DNA from: Acidiferrimicrobium sp. IK
GTDB taxonomy: Bacteria; Actinomycetota; Acidimicrobiia; Acidimicrobiales; Palsa-688
Assembly (NCBI RefSeq): GCF_025499425.1
Contig: NZ_JAIMCB010000023.1
Span: 1-51,727, forward strand
Direction: 5' to 3'
Length of the DNA stretch: 51,727 nucleotides
In this document: piece after piece, positions 9,049-18,556 of the stretch
How positions within the stretch are numbered: position 1 is the stretch's first letter
How the letters are laid out: each line of letters starts with the position of its first letter
The notes under the pieces: model-generated
Told to the model about the DNA's origin: nothing
What the model saw: the letters and a program-made list of their open reading frames with translations, nothing else
Database searches by the model: none
Translations under genes and position numbers: made by a program

Positions 9049-10287
9049 TCAACCTTTCTGAGCTGTCGTGCATCGGGCCAGCACCGCACGGTAGCGGTCA
9101 GCCAGCTTGCGCCGGTCGAAGTGCCCGAGTGCGTATTGCCGCCCGGCCTGCGCCATGCGCTCTCGCTTGGCGCGGTCGTTGGCCAAATTCTCGATGGCGG
9201 ATGAGAGAGCCACCGCGTCACCGGGGGCGACTACCACCGCTCCCGCCGCCGAGAGGATGGAGGCCGCCTCCCCGCGCAGCGCGCCGATCACAGGCTTTCC
9301 CGCCGCTAGGTACTCGAAGATCTTGGAGGGAATGAACGTGGAGAACAGAGGGATGTCGCGCAGTGTGACCACACAAATATCGGCGGCGGCAAGGAGGGCG
9401 GGGACCTCATCCCTGGAGACGCCAGGCAGCATGGTCACGTTGCGGAGACGCCGACGGCGGACGTGGGCTTCGATCTCGGCTCTCTTCGCGCCCTCGCCAA
9501 CCATGGCGAGACGCACGGGCGCCCCCGTCTCCGCTAGGAGGGCGGCCGCCTCGACCAGGGTGTCGAGCCCTTGGGAGAGACCGTGAGCGCCCAGGTACAG
9601 GGCAATGACCTCACCATCTTGGGCCTTGAGCCGGAAGCGTCCGGCAGTTGGGTCCCCGCCGGGGGAGAACCGTTCGATGTCAGCCCCGTTGGGGATGACG
9701 GTGAGCTTTGCAGCGTTCACCCCTCTTTCGGTCAGGTTCCTACGGAACCCTTCGGTGACTACGACTACCTCGGCTGCTTGCCGGTAGGCCCATCGCTCCA
9801 ACGCCTCGAGCAGGGCGATGATCCGGTGGTCGGTCAGGACACCGAGTTCCACGAAGATCGCGGGCCACAGGTCTCGGATATCAAGGACCAACGGCGTCTT
9901 TCGGAGCCTCGAGATGACCCACGCACCGAAGATGGAGAAGAAGGTGGGGGAGGATACGAGGACCACATCGACCGGTCCGACACGCGCCGCTCCCAAAGCA
10001 ACGCTGGAAACCATGAAGCTCAGGTGTCCGAGCGACTTCTTGACGAAACCCTCGTTTGGTGTGGCATATAGCCACGAACGCACGATCCGGTACCCGTCGG
10101 CCATCTCCTCCACCCGCAGTCGGCGCCGATAGGCGGGCGGCACGATCCCCGTCGGGTGGTTTGGCATGCCAGTTAGAACCGTCACTTCGTCACCTGCGGT
10201 TGCCCAGGCGCCGGCCAGTTCGCTCAGTCTGGCCTGGGGAGCGCCGATTTCAGGCGGGAAGTAGTGCGTGACAATGAGCACCTTCAT
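9049..10287 (-). CDS. Glycosyltransferase family 4 (WbuB-like)
   Basis: A 412-aa GT-B glycosyltransferase beginning MKVLIVTHYFPPEIGAPQAR, the classic N-terminus of WbuB-type GT4 enzymes that use UDP-amino sugars. The C-terminal half carries the nucleotide-sugar site: VALYLGAHGLSQGLDTLVEA-type strand, then PSKIFEYLAAGKPVIG around residue 330, with the EX7E-like glutamate. It probably adds the second sugar to the lipid-linked primer. The ATG at 10287 overlaps the wecB stop (ATGA), which decides the start over a codon 117 nt upstream. The gene ends 5 nt before the oxidoreductase. Confidence 0.9.
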   Translation of the reverse strand: MKVLIVTHYFPPEIGAPQARLSELAGAWATAGDEVTVLTGMPNHPTGIVPPAYRRRLRVEEMADGYRIVRSWLYATPNEGFVKKSLGHLSFMVSSVALGAARVGPVDVVLVSSPTFFSIFGAWVISRLRKTPLVLDIRDLWPAIFVELGVLTDHRIIALLEALERWAYRQAAEVVVVTEGFRRNLTERGVNAAKLTVIPNGADIERFSPGGDPTAGRFRLKAQDGEVIALYLGAHGLSQGLDTLVEAAALLAETGAPVRLAMVGEGAKRAEIEAHVRRRRLRNVTMLPGVSRDEVPALLAAADICVVTLRDIPLFSTFIPSKIFEYLAAGKPVIGALRGEAASILSAAGAVVVAPGDAVALSSAIENLANDRAKRERMAQAGRQYALGHFDRRKLADRYRAVLARCTTAQKG

Positions 10288-11408
10288 TGGGATACCGGCA
10301 GATCGGTTGGCCGCAGGCTGTTCCTCCGGATGCTGCGGACCAGGATCTCCGCGATCCGCTCTCCGGCCCGCCCGTCCCACAAGGCAGGGGATCGTTTGGG
10401 CCATCCCCGGTTGAGCACGTCCCTTGCGGTCGCCAGAACGCGAGCGGGATCGAGCCCTACCACCTGGTTGGTGCCCTCGCTGACGGTGATCGGTCGCTCG
10501 GTGTTGTCACGCAGCGTAAGGCACGGCACGCCGAGAACGGTCGTCTCCTCTTGGACGCCACCGGAGTCTGTAAGAACCAACGCTGCTGACTGCTCGAGGG
10601 CCAAGAAGTCCAGGTACCCGCATGGCTCGAGGAGAACCAACCCCTGAGGGAGGGGGCGCCTTCCGAGGCGAGCTTTGGTGCGGGGGTGAACGGGGAAGAC
10701 GACTGGGAGCGAATCGGCGAGACGTCCGAGCATTTCGAGTAGTCCGGCGAGGGTTGCTTCGTTGTCGACGTTGCCGGGCCGGTGGAGTGTGGCCAATGCG
10801 TAGTGGCCTGGGCTCACGCCGAGGCCTTTGAGCGGATCCCGCTGCGCGGCGCGGTCTAGGTTGGCGAGGAGGGAATCGACCATCACATTGCCCACCAGGT
10901 GGATTTGGTCGTGACGGTAGCCTTCTGCTTGGAGGTTGGCTACAGCGTCGGCCGAGGGAGCGAACAAGTCATCGCTCAGCCGGTCGGTCGCTACTCGGTT
11001 GACTTCTTCAGGCATGGACCAGTCACGGCTACGCAGCCCGGCCTCGACATGAGCCACCGCAGCTCCGGACTTTGCGGCGACGAGGGCGCAGGCAAGCGTG
11101 GAGTTGACGTCACCGACGACTACCACCACGTCGGGCTGCAGTTCCTCCACAACAGGCTCGAAGGCCATCATTACCCGAGCGGTCTGTTGTGCGTGCGAGC
11201 CCGCCCCTATGGCTAGGGAACAATCGGGGGGTCGCAGGTTGAGGTCTTCGAGGAACACTCCAGACATCGCGTGGTCGTAATGCTGCCCGGTGTGAACGAA
11301 CGTGACGCATGCCTCGAGGGCTTCCAGTCCGTCGAGTACCGGCTTGATCTTGATCAGGTTGGGACGGGTGCCGGCAACGCAGATGGCTTTGAGCGCCGGC
11401 TGACTCAT
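10284..11408 (-). CDS. wecB: Non-hydrolysing UDP-N-acetylglucosamine 2-epimerase
   Basis: A 374-aa protein with the whole WecB/MnaA pattern: VAGTRPNLIKIKPVL at the start, VHTGQHYDHAMS near residue 40, VVGDVNSTLACALVA near 95, HVEAGLRSRDWSMPEEVNR near 120, and TDSGGVQEETTVLGVPCL near 285 that binds UDP. It interconverts UDP-GlcNAc and UDP-ManNAc in the cytosol and so feeds ManNAc or ManNAcA into the polymer. It overlaps wecA-like (11405-11408) and the GT4 gene (10284-10287) by 4 nt each, placing it inside a coupled operon. Confidence 0.95.
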   Translation of the reverse strand: MSQPALKAICVAGTRPNLIKIKPVLDGLEALEACVTFVHTGQHYDHAMSGVFLEDLNLRPPDCSLAIGAGSHAQQTARVMMAFEPVVEELQPDVVVVVGDVNSTLACALVAAKSGAAVAHVEAGLRSRDWSMPEEVNRVATDRLSDDLFAPSADAVANLQAEGYRHDQIHLVGNVMVDSLLANLDRAAQRDPLKGLGVSPGHYALATLHRPGNVDNEATLAGLLEMLGRLADSLPVVFPVHPRTKARLGRRPLPQGLVLLEPCGYLDFLALEQSAALVLTDSGGVQEETTVLGVPCLTLRDNTERPITVSEGTNQVVGLDPARVLATARDVLNRGWPKRSPALWDGRAGERIAEILVRSIRRNSLRPTDLPVSQ

Positions 11409-12439
11409 GACGGTGCTCCCGGAGCCAGACTGGAGGGACGGAGGCGACGGTCCAGAACGCTCGGAAGGCAGAGGTAGCCAAGGATCAACGCAACGATGGA
11501 GCCGTCAGCTGCGATACGCCAGGCCACAAGATCGAGGAGACTGACGGCACCCAGGAGCGAACAGGTGGCCGCTATCGCGAACACCAGGGCGGTACTGCGG
11601 AGATGGCTCCACCCGAGGTCGACCAGACGCTGGTATACGTGTTGGCGGTGAGGCTGCCACCATGTCTCGTGGCGACGGATTCGCCGGAGGAGCGTTACCG
11701 CGGTATCGGCGACGTAGAGAGCGACGGGAGCGACGACTGCCTCGAGTGGGAGGGAATCTCGCACGCCGACGACGATGAGCGCTGCCAGCCAACCTCCAAT
11801 GAAGTAGCTGCCTACGTCACCGGGAAAGACCCGGGCCGAGGGGAAGTTGAAAGGTGCGAAACCAAGCGCTCCGCCAGCGAGAGCGAACGAACCAGCCTCC
11901 ATGGCCAGCCGGTGATCGTGTCGCGCTACAAGTCCCAGGGCCACTCCGGCTACCACCGCCTCAGCGCTGGAGATGCCGTTGATGCCGTCCATGAAGTTGT
12001 AGGCGTTGACGAACGAAACCATCCAGGCAACTACAGCGACCCCAGCTAGGATGCTCATCAGGACATCCGGCGAACCCTCGGACAGGATTGCGGCAGCCAC
12101 TCCTACGGCAACGGCCACCTGCAGCATGAACCGGGTCGCGGTGCGCAGGTCGCGTCTGACATCGTCTGCCAAACCGATCGCCCCGAAACCCAGCCCTGCT
12201 ACCAATAAGTCGGCGACGGTTGAACTCCGGAGCTGACCGTTCGCCGCCGCTACCGCCACCAAAGTGCCGGCGATTACCCCGACCCCCCCACCTCTCAACG
12301 TGGGCGTGGTGTGGGAGGAACGCTCGCTGGGCTGGTCTAAGACGGCCCGACGGGCAAGAAGAGGCATGCTCGCGCGCGTGGTCACTGCCGCCGCGATGGC
12401 GCCTGCACTGACTGCGATGAGGAGTGCCGCCCAGGTCAT
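11405..12439 (-). CDS. WecA/TagO-like polyprenyl-phosphate sugar-1-phosphate transferase
   Basis: A 344-aa integral membrane enzyme of the MraY/WecA superfamily with about ten membrane segments. Diagnostic stretches are RSSHTTPTLRGGGVGVIAG near residue 40, the Asp-rich IGLADDVRRD near 90 and VNAYNFMDGINGISSAEA near 145. It would transfer GlcNAc-1-P or a related sugar-phosphate to undecaprenyl phosphate and so start the lipid-linked repeat unit. The ATG at 12439 has a good AAGGAG ribosome site. It begins 30 nt after capD-like and overlaps wecB by 4 nt. Whether the donor is UDP-GlcNAc cannot be decided here. Confidence 0.88.
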   Translation of the reverse strand: MTWAALLIAVSAGAIAAAVTTRASMPLLARRAVLDQPSERSSHTTPTLRGGGVGVIAGTLVAVAAANGQLRSSTVADLLVAGLGFGAIGLADDVRRDLRTATRFMLQVAVAVGVAAAILSEGSPDVLMSILAGVAVVAWMVSFVNAYNFMDGINGISSAEAVVAGVALGLVARHDHRLAMEAGSFALAGGALGFAPFNFPSARVFPGDVGSYFIGGWLAALIVVGVRDSLPLEAVVAPVALYVADTAVTLLRRIRRHETWWQPHRQHVYQRLVDLGWSHLRSTALVFAIAATCSLLGAVSLLDLVAWRIAADGSIVALILGYLCLPSVLDRRLRPSSLAPGAPS

Positions 12440-12469
12440 CTCGTACCACTCCTTAGGACGGCTCGTCCT

Positions 12470-14347
12470 TCACCATCCGGAAGATGTAGTGGTAGGAGTG
12501 CTGACCTCGAACCTGCCAGGACCGGTTGCTGCTAGGCGGAGCGCCGCAGCGACATCGTCTCCTTGGCAGTTGAGGAGATCACGGATGGCCGAGAAGCTGA
12601 CTGGCGGCACGGCCACATGGGAGATCATGGGGTGGATTGGCTGCGCTCCCTCCTCACCTGGCCCAAATAGGTCCTCGTGGAGCTTCTCGCCAGGCCGAAG
12701 GCCGGTGTAGACGATCTCGATCGGCGCTGGCGCCTGTGCGACGAGCTGGCGGGCGAGGTCGGCGATCCGGACGGGCTCGCCCATGTCGAGCACCAGAACA
12801 TCTCCGCTACGGCCAATCGCTCCAGCCTGGATGACTAGCTGAACCGCTTCCTCGATGGTCATGAAGTATCTGGTCACGTCAGGGTCGGTGACAGTGACGG
12901 GCCCCCCGGCGTCGATCTGAGTCCGGAAGGCCGTCAGGACCGAACCTCGGCTGCCGAGCACGTTACCGAAGCGTACGCTCAGATACATGGCTTCCCCGTG
13001 AGCGACCTCCACGGCGGCGGTTAGGCGCTCGGCGATCCGTTTGGAGTAGCCGAGAACGCTTTGTGGGGAGGCGGCCTTGTCGGTCGAGACATTCACGAAT
13101 CGGCCGACGCCGACGCGGGTGGCCGCGTTGAGCACATTCTGGGTGCCGAACACGTTGGTCTTTATCGCTTCCGTGGGCCACATCTCCAGCAGTGGTAAGT
13201 GCTTGAGAGCGGCGGCGTGGAAGACGACCTCGGGACGGTGCTCGGCGAAGACGGCTTCTAATGCCGCACGGTCGCGAATATCGCATACCACCAGCGACCG
13301 GGTGTCGAGCAGAGCCCTTCCTTCTATTGACAGCTGGACTTGATGAAGACCGGATTCGTCACGGTCGAGCATGACCAGACTGGCTGGCGCGAACTTGTGG
13401 ATCTGCCGGCAGAGCTCCGAGCCGATGGACCCTCCGGCCCCGGTAACCAGGACCCGACGGTCTTGCAAGTAGCTGGCGATCGACGCGACCTCTGTGTCGA
13501 TCACTCGTCTGCCTAGGAGATCTTCCTCCGTCGTCGATCGAATGTCACCGACGCTCACTGTGGAAGCCACCAGTAAGTCGGCGACGGGTGGAAGCACCCG
13601 GAGGCTCAGGCCGCTGGCGACGGCGCGAGACGACAGGTCGCGGATTAGGTCCGATCCGGCGCTTGGTATGGCGACCAGTAGCACCGCCGCTCGCGAACTG
13701 ACGGCAACTTTGGCGATGGCCTCCCGACCTCCAGCCACTCGGAGGTGCCGTATACGTGAGATGCGCTTGGTGGGGTCGTCATCGAGGAGGGCGACCGGCA
13801 AGAGAGGGCTGTCGAGGTTGTGGAGAAGGGCGTCGATGATCTGGTGGCCTCCCCGCCCAGCTCCGAAGATGATCGCCCGCTCGGCCTGGTCGGGAGGACG
13901 CAGTCGTCGTTCGCCGGCCACGCGCCAGCCCGAACGGAGCCCAGCGGTCAGGATAAACGTGAACGCTCCCGCTGCGAGCACTGCTCCCACAGGAGCTGCG
14001 TGACTCAAAGCCAGCACGTCGACCACCAGTACAACGATCGTGGTCATCGTCACAGCCCAAGCTAGTGAGGAGATCTCCTCGAAGCTACCGATCCGCCAGC
14101 GCACCCGGTAGAGCACCGTCGCATACCCCAGGGCCAGCTGGGCGCTCACAGCAAGCCCGAGGAGCTCGAGGAGCCGCCCTGTGAGGACTCGCGTGTCGAC
14201 GATCTGGAGGCGCAGCCAGGTGGCGGCGAGTAGCGAGACGGCCCATGTGCCCCCATCGAGCAGTGGTGGAAACACCCGCCGATAAAGCCGAAAGCTGTGG
14301 GAGTCGGAACTCGGGGCTGGTTGTTTCACCTTCGGCTCTACCCTCAT
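12470..14347 (-). CDS. CapD/PglF-type nucleotide-sugar 4,6-dehydratase, membrane-bound
   Basis: About 625 aa. The first 130 residues hold four membrane helices, then a Rossmann-like CoA-binding region (RAIIFGAGRGGHQII) and a catalytic SDR domain (VLVTGAGGSIGSELCRQIHK, VFHAAALKHLPLLE, VSTDKAASPQSVLGYSKR). This layout defines the membrane-bound UDP-GlcNAc 4,6-dehydratases (PglF, CapD, WbpM) that make 4-keto-6-deoxy sugars. The start is uncertain: I use the ATG at 14347, after which a basic region leads directly into the first membrane helix; the open frame runs on to 14551 with composition unlike coding sequence. It starts the most tightly packed part of the operon. Confidence 0.9.
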   Translation of the reverse strand: MRVEPKVKQPAPSSDSHSFRLYRRVFPPLLDGGTWAVSLLAATWLRLQIVDTRVLTGRLLELLGLAVSAQLALGYATVLYRVRWRIGSFEEISSLAWAVTMTTIVVLVVDVLALSHAAPVGAVLAAGAFTFILTAGLRSGWRVAGERRLRPPDQAERAIIFGAGRGGHQIIDALLHNLDSPLLPVALLDDDPTKRISRIRHLRVAGGREAIAKVAVSSRAAVLLVAIPSAGSDLIRDLSSRAVASGLSLRVLPPVADLLVASTVSVGDIRSTTEEDLLGRRVIDTEVASIASYLQDRRVLVTGAGGSIGSELCRQIHKFAPASLVMLDRDESGLHQVQLSIEGRALLDTRSLVVCDIRDRAALEAVFAEHRPEVVFHAAALKHLPLLEMWPTEAIKTNVFGTQNVLNAATRVGVGRFVNVSTDKAASPQSVLGYSKRIAERLTAAVEVAHGEAMYLSVRFGNVLGSRGSVLTAFRTQIDAGGPVTVTDPDVTRYFMTIEEAVQLVIQAGAIGRSGDVLVLDMGEPVRIADLARQLVAQAPAPIEIVYTGLRPGEKLHEDLFGPGEEGAQPIHPMISHVAVPPVSFSAIRDLLNCQGDDVAAALRLAATGPGRFEVSTPTTTSSGW

Positions 14348-14647
14348 CCGCTGCGCTGGCTGCTGGGGCCCACCTGCATCAACATGAAAGCTACGCGATG
14401 GCACAGACGCACGTGGCCTAGTCCGCAGGCTACTTCTGCGACCCCGCCCGTCAGCACGGTAATGATACCACGCAGAATGCCCCAGCACGGAGTATCTCGG
14501 CGGTCGGGGGAGCAGGGGACGCCCCTTAGACGAAACTCCTCGTCTCGTCATCGCGATCCCTCATCGAGCGCTGTCCGTGCTCAACGATCATTTGGGTGAC
14601 CGGCTAGCGCTAGCTGACGCCGCTCTCGCTCGCTCCGCCGGGCGGCC
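14348..14647. other. Intergenic stretch between asnB and the capD-like gene
   Basis: Three hundred bases with no recognised gene. It could hold a promoter for the minus-strand operon, but I see no strong -35/-10 pair or terminator hairpin and cannot say whether asnB is cotranscribed with the genes below. Confidence 0.4.
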
Positions 14648-16486
14648 TTACAGCATGCCGAACGTGTCTGCGAGCGTATAGGCCCATCGTCGCCCCCAAC
14701 TGCACCTCTCATGGGCGAGCAGCGGGACCTTGCGCCAAGCACCGAAGTCGGAAAGCGTGGTAGCCCACTGTCCCATCGGGACGGAGAACCCAGTCTTGCG
14801 TCGGCCGGTTACCGACAGTGGCAGCGGAGGCCGCGGAGTGCGGGCTAGGGCTTGTTTGCCGGCAGGTGGAACCCAACGGGCGGTTAACGATGACGCCACC
14901 GCCTGTACGACCCTGATATCAGCGAGGGGCACGCGTATCTCGAGGGAATGAGCCATCCCCGCCCAGTCTGCGTCACGGAGGAGCTGGTTGCGTAAGTACA
15001 TGCCCGCTTCGAGTGCCGCAACGGAGTAGAGACCACCGGCCGGCTCCGGACCGAGGGCGTCCGCGAGCAGCTGGCTGATACTCAACTCCGCCAGTGCATG
15101 CTCGGCTCTCTCCCGACCCAGCACCCCGGCCAGCTCCCAAGGGAGCAACACGGCCCGACGCAACAGCCAACCGTGCGCGAATGTGTCAGCGTACTCTAAA
15201 GCACCAGCCAATTTTGGCATTCGCCAGCGCAGAAGCGGGTAGGAAGACAACCGCAAAGCACGACCTAGTCCAGGGATCGATGCTAGCGGGGCGGCGCGGT
15301 TTACCAGCGACGGCACCGTCAAGAATGACGGATAGCCGCCGAGGAACTCGTCGCCCCCGATTCCGGAAAGCGCTACCTTAAGCCCTTGGGAAGACGCTAC
15401 TCGGGCGATCATCCATGTGTTTAAACCGTCGATTGAGGGCTGATCCATGTCACTGAGCATCGACGGCAACCACGACACGAAATCTCGTTGCGTGACCCGC
15501 TGTGCATGATGGTGGGCGCCGTAAAATCCGGCGACTTCCTTCGCGACAGGCACTTCGTCGTCGGCTGTGCCCGCGAACTCTTGGAAGCCAAGGGTCATCG
15601 CGCGGAGTGTCCGACTGTCCTCTGATGCCAGACCGAGGATAGAAGTCGAGTCGATGCCGGCTGACAGGAAAACTCCGACCTCAACGTCAGACACCATGTG
15701 GGCTCGAACTGTATCGGCGAAGGAATCGGCGATGGCCGAGTCCTGGTGCCAAGCGTCGGCATGCTCGTCGTGACGGAGGAGTGCTTGAAGTGGCTGCTGC
15801 TGTTCGAGTCGCCGCAGTCCTCCGGGTCGAATGCTAAGAGTGGAGCCCGCAGGCAGCGCGCGGATGCCTCGCCAGGCCGTGTGCGGCTCTGGGACACTGC
15901 CGAAGACGAGCAAGCCTGCCAAAGCGGCCTCATCTGTGGTCGAGTCGACGCTGGCGCAGCTAAGTAGGGCTCGGGCTTGGGAGGCGACCCGTAGCGTCGC
16001 CCCGTCGTCCGCCACGTAGAGCGGCTTTATGCCGAGGGGATCCCTCGCCAAGTGCAACTCTTGGGAGGCATCGTCCCATAGGGCAAACGCAAACATGCCA
16101 CGAAGTCGTCGCACCATGGCGATGCCGTCGTCTTCGAAAAGATGGAGCAGGACCTCGGTGTCGGATCCGCTAGCAAACCGATGCCCCCGTTCGAGCAGCT
16201 CGTCTCGCAATTGTAGGTAGTTGTAGATCTCGCCGTTGTATGAGATGACTGCCGGCCGGCCGGGCCCGTGGCATGGGGTGCAGGCCATCGGCTGATGGCC
16301 CTGCTGCCCCAAGCCGATGATGGCCAGTCTGCGATGTGCAAGCGCTACACGTCGATCGTCGCTCGTCCACGTGCCGGCGCCGTCGGGGCCGCGGCGAGTC
16401 ATCGCATCTCTCGTGACCAATACTTCGTCGGGATCGACGGTTCCCGGCCCCGCCCCGTACCGCCAGAAGCACACGACCCCGCACAT
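14648..16486 (-). CDS. asnB: Asparagine synthase (glutamine-hydrolysing), AsnB type
   Basis: A 612-aa amidotransferase. After Met1 comes the nucleophile Cys2 (MCGVVCF), then RRGPDGAG, HRRLAIIGL and SYNGEIYNYLQLR of the Ntn glutaminase domain (1 to about 210). The synthetase domain has the ATP pyrophosphatase loop LSAGIDSTSIL near residue 270 and SGIGGDEFLGGYPSF near 365. Starting at 16486 puts Cys2 in place; 53 residues upstream would block it. In polysaccharide loci such enzymes often amidate a uronic acid or another carboxyl sugar rather than make free asparagine, so an amide-decorated glycan is a reasonable inference. It is divergent from the kinase gene at 16806. Confidence 0.92.
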   Translation of the reverse strand: MCGVVCFWRYGAGPGTVDPDEVLVTRDAMTRRGPDGAGTWTSDDRRVALAHRRLAIIGLGQQGHQPMACTPCHGPGRPAVISYNGEIYNYLQLRDELLERGHRFASGSDTEVLLHLFEDDGIAMVRRLRGMFAFALWDDASQELHLARDPLGIKPLYVADDGATLRVASQARALLSCASVDSTTDEAALAGLLVFGSVPEPHTAWRGIRALPAGSTLSIRPGGLRRLEQQQPLQALLRHDEHADAWHQDSAIADSFADTVRAHMVSDVEVGVFLSAGIDSTSILGLASEDSRTLRAMTLGFQEFAGTADDEVPVAKEVAGFYGAHHHAQRVTQRDFVSWLPSMLSDMDQPSIDGLNTWMIARVASSQGLKVALSGIGGDEFLGGYPSFLTVPSLVNRAAPLASIPGLGRALRLSSYPLLRWRMPKLAGALEYADTFAHGWLLRRAVLLPWELAGVLGRERAEHALAELSISQLLADALGPEPAGGLYSVAALEAGMYLRNQLLRDADWAGMAHSLEIRVPLADIRVVQAVASSLTARWVPPAGKQALARTPRPPLPLSVTGRRKTGFSVPMGQWATTLSDFGAWRKVPLLAHERCSWGRRWAYTLADTFGML

Positions 16487-16805
16487 GAACAGTTCGTCCC
16501 TCCGGTCGAGGCCGAAAGTAGGTCGACGCTCCTCACTCTTCAAGTCAGACAGGGTCAGGCGCGCCTGGGCTCGCCGTAGTAGTCTCGCAGGCGAGCTATC
16601 CAACGACGGTAGGGGTCTGCGAGCCCGACAGGCACGCAGCAGCAAGGCAGGCCGGTCGCTTCGGTCCGGTTCGAGTCGCGGTTGGGCACGGTGAACGCGT
16701 CAGGTCGTCATTCAGTCGGTGGGTGGTGGCGGTGGCTGAGGCTGTCGGTCGTTTAGCGTGGGTGGGATCGTCCGACCACCCGGACGCGCGGAAAGGTTGT
16801 CGTAC
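16487..16805. promoter_or_regulatory. Divergent promoter region between asnB and the BY-kinase gene
   Basis: About 320 bp separate two divergent start codons, so promoters for both directions should lie here. The ribosome site for the kinase, GGAAAGG, is at about 16790-16797. I could not define convincing -35/-10 pairs. The short inverted match GCCCGAC...GTTGGGC looks tRNA-like at first but fails (see rejected items). Confidence 0.45.
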
Positions 16806-18554
16806 GTGCCAGTAGAGGAACTACAGGGCGAACCGCAGGCTGACCTGAGGGCCTACCTCCAGACCCTTCAGCGTCGCCGAACGGTGATCATCCTCACCGC
16901 CTTGGTCGTCGTCGCCCTCGCACTCGCGTATTCGCTGCTGGCGTCCCCGGTGTACTCCTCAAGCGCTGACGTGCTCGTGCCGATGCAGCCAGCGAGCGCC
17001 GCATTGAACCCGACGGCCTCGCAGGCGCCGGCCCTGGACGCACAGCGCACTCTCGCTGACGATCTCCAGTTCGCTCAGGGCGATGCAGTAAAACGGGCTG
17101 CCAACAAGGTCCTCGGCTTCAGCGCCACACCCACGATCAGCAGTTCTGCGACGGCGGATGTACTGACCTTCACGGCCAAGAGCGGTCATAAGGCCGAGGC
17201 GGCGCGCATCGCCAACGTCTACGCCCAAGCCTACATCGACCAGCAGCGCCTCAGCCAGGTGGACGCCTATACCCAGCAGGTCACCGCCCTGCAGAGCAGC
17301 ATCAGCGATCTCCAGGCCAAGGCTGCGGCGGCTCCGGCGGGAAGTCCTGAAGCCTCCGCCCTGCAGCAATCGGTCGTCTCGCTGACCCAGTCCCTGCAGC
17401 AGTTGCAAGCGGCAAAGCAACTAGTGGCCCCCTCCGGGGCCACGGCTGTGACCGACGCAGTCGTGCCCACCAGCCCTGTCTCTCCCAAGCCGCTGCGCAA
17501 CGGCCTGATCGGTCTCGTGGTTGGTCTGCTCTTCGGTGTCGGTCTCGCGTTCCTAGCCGAGCGGCTCGATGACCGAATCAACTCCAGGGAAGACGCGGAG
17601 TTGTCGTCGGGGGGTCTTCCGATCATCGGCATGGTTCCAATGGTCGACTCTTGGAAGAACCCGGGCGAGACGCATTTGGCTCTGGTCGAGGACCCAGACT
17701 CGCAGGTTTCCGAGGCCTACCGGACGCTGCGCACTGCAGTGCAGTTCCTGTCCATCGACGAGCCGAAGCAGGTGATAGCCGTCACGAGCTCTACTCCCGG
17801 TGAAGGGAAGTCGACGACCGTGGCCAACTTGGCCGTTAGCCTCGCCCGCGCCGGGCACAGGGTGATCGTGATGTCTTGTGACCTGCGCCGTCCCCGTTTG
17901 CACGCCTTCTTCGCGGACAGCAACGACATCGGGCTCACCTCAGTACTGCTCGGGGAAGTCCCGCTGGCGTCGGCCCTTCTGGAGGTGCCGGACGAGCCAT
18001 GGCTTCGGGTCTTGGCCTCCGGCCCCATTCCCCCGAATCCAGCCGAGATCCTCTCGCTCGACCGTGTCAGGGAGGTGGTCGATACCTTGGCCGAGGCAGC
18101 CGACATGGTGCTTATCGACTGTCCGCCCGTGCTACCGGTCACGGACGCCCTTCTGCTTTCGCGCCTCGTCGACGGGATGCTGGTGTTGGCGTCCGCCCGC
18201 ACCACCACCAAGCGCGACCTGTCACGCACCTACGAGCTGCTCCAGCAGGTGCAGGCCCCACTGCTCGGCACGGTCCTCACCCGAGTGCCGGCTGGAAGTG
18301 GCTACGAATACGGCTACGGCTACGGCTACGGCTACTCCAACGACGAGGACAGGGCCCGGCGCAAGGACGGCCGAGGCGTTGAGCGAACCCGCTTGGCCGA
18401 CGCCGCGGTCGCCGCTGAAGCCACCCAAGGCCGCGGAACGCCGATGCCTAGACAGCGTAGGCACCCACGAGTCGATGAAGGCTACAACTGGCCGCTCGAG
18501 GAGCAACAAAGCGCGAACGGCGACCATATCGAGACGAGCCGGGAGCCGAGGTAG
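16806..18554 (+). CDS. Wzz-domain bacterial tyrosine kinase (polysaccharide co-polymerase/autokinase)
   Basis: About 582 aa. Residues about 15-60 contain a membrane helix and the start of the Wzz chain-length domain, then a coiled-coil extracellular part (about 60-215) and a second helix near 235-255. The cytosolic ATPase has Walker A STPGEGKSTT, Walker A' VIVMSCDLRRP and Walker B VLIDCPPVLPVTDA. The C-terminus holds the autophosphorylation cluster EYGYGYGYGYSND, from a TACGGC-repeat in DNA. It controls polymer length and export through phosphorylation, with the phosphatase at 22554 as likely antagonist. The GTG at 16806 follows GGAAAGG; the upstream in-frame start lacks one. A RodZ-C-like gene follows after 2 nt. 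Confidence 0.94.
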   Translation: MPVEELQGEPQADLRAYLQTLQRRRTVIILTALVVVALALAYSLLASPVYSSSADVLVPMQPASAALNPTASQAPALDAQRTLADDLQFAQGDAVKRAANKVLGFSATPTISSSATADVLTFTAKSGHKAEAARIANVYAQAYIDQQRLSQVDAYTQQVTALQSSISDLQAKAAAAPAGSPEASALQQSVVSLTQSLQQLQAAKQLVAPSGATAVTDAVVPTSPVSPKPLRNGLIGLVVGLLFGVGLAFLAERLDDRINSREDAELSSGGLPIIGMVPMVDSWKNPGETHLALVEDPDSQVSEAYRTLRTAVQFLSIDEPKQVIAVTSSTPGEGKSTTVANLAVSLARAGHRVIVMSCDLRRPRLHAFFADSNDIGLTSVLLGEVPLASALLEVPDEPWLRVLASGPIPPNPAEILSLDRVREVVDTLAEAADMVLIDCPPVLPVTDALLLSRLVDGMLVLASARTTTKRDLSRTYELLQQVQAPLLGTVLTRVPAGSGYEYGYGYGYGYSNDEDRARRKDGRGVERTRLADAAVAAEATQGRGTPMPRQRRHPRVDEGYNWPLEEQQSANGDHIETSREPR

Positions 18555-18556
18555 CA

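Noticed and set aside
9571..10071. Plus-strand frame of 166 codons inside the glycosyltransferase gene
   Set aside because: Shadow of a GT4 gene with clear motifs on the other strand.
16622..16690. tRNA-like pattern: GCCCGAC and GTTGGGC pair over 7 bp, with a GGTTCGAGTC element before the second
   Set aside because: The distance is about 66 nt, too short, and the T-arm stem does not pair; no anticodon arm can be drawn.
18310..18345. TACGGC microsatellite as a non-coding repeat
   Set aside because: It encodes the Tyr-Gly tail of the kinase in frame, which has a known role in autophosphorylation.
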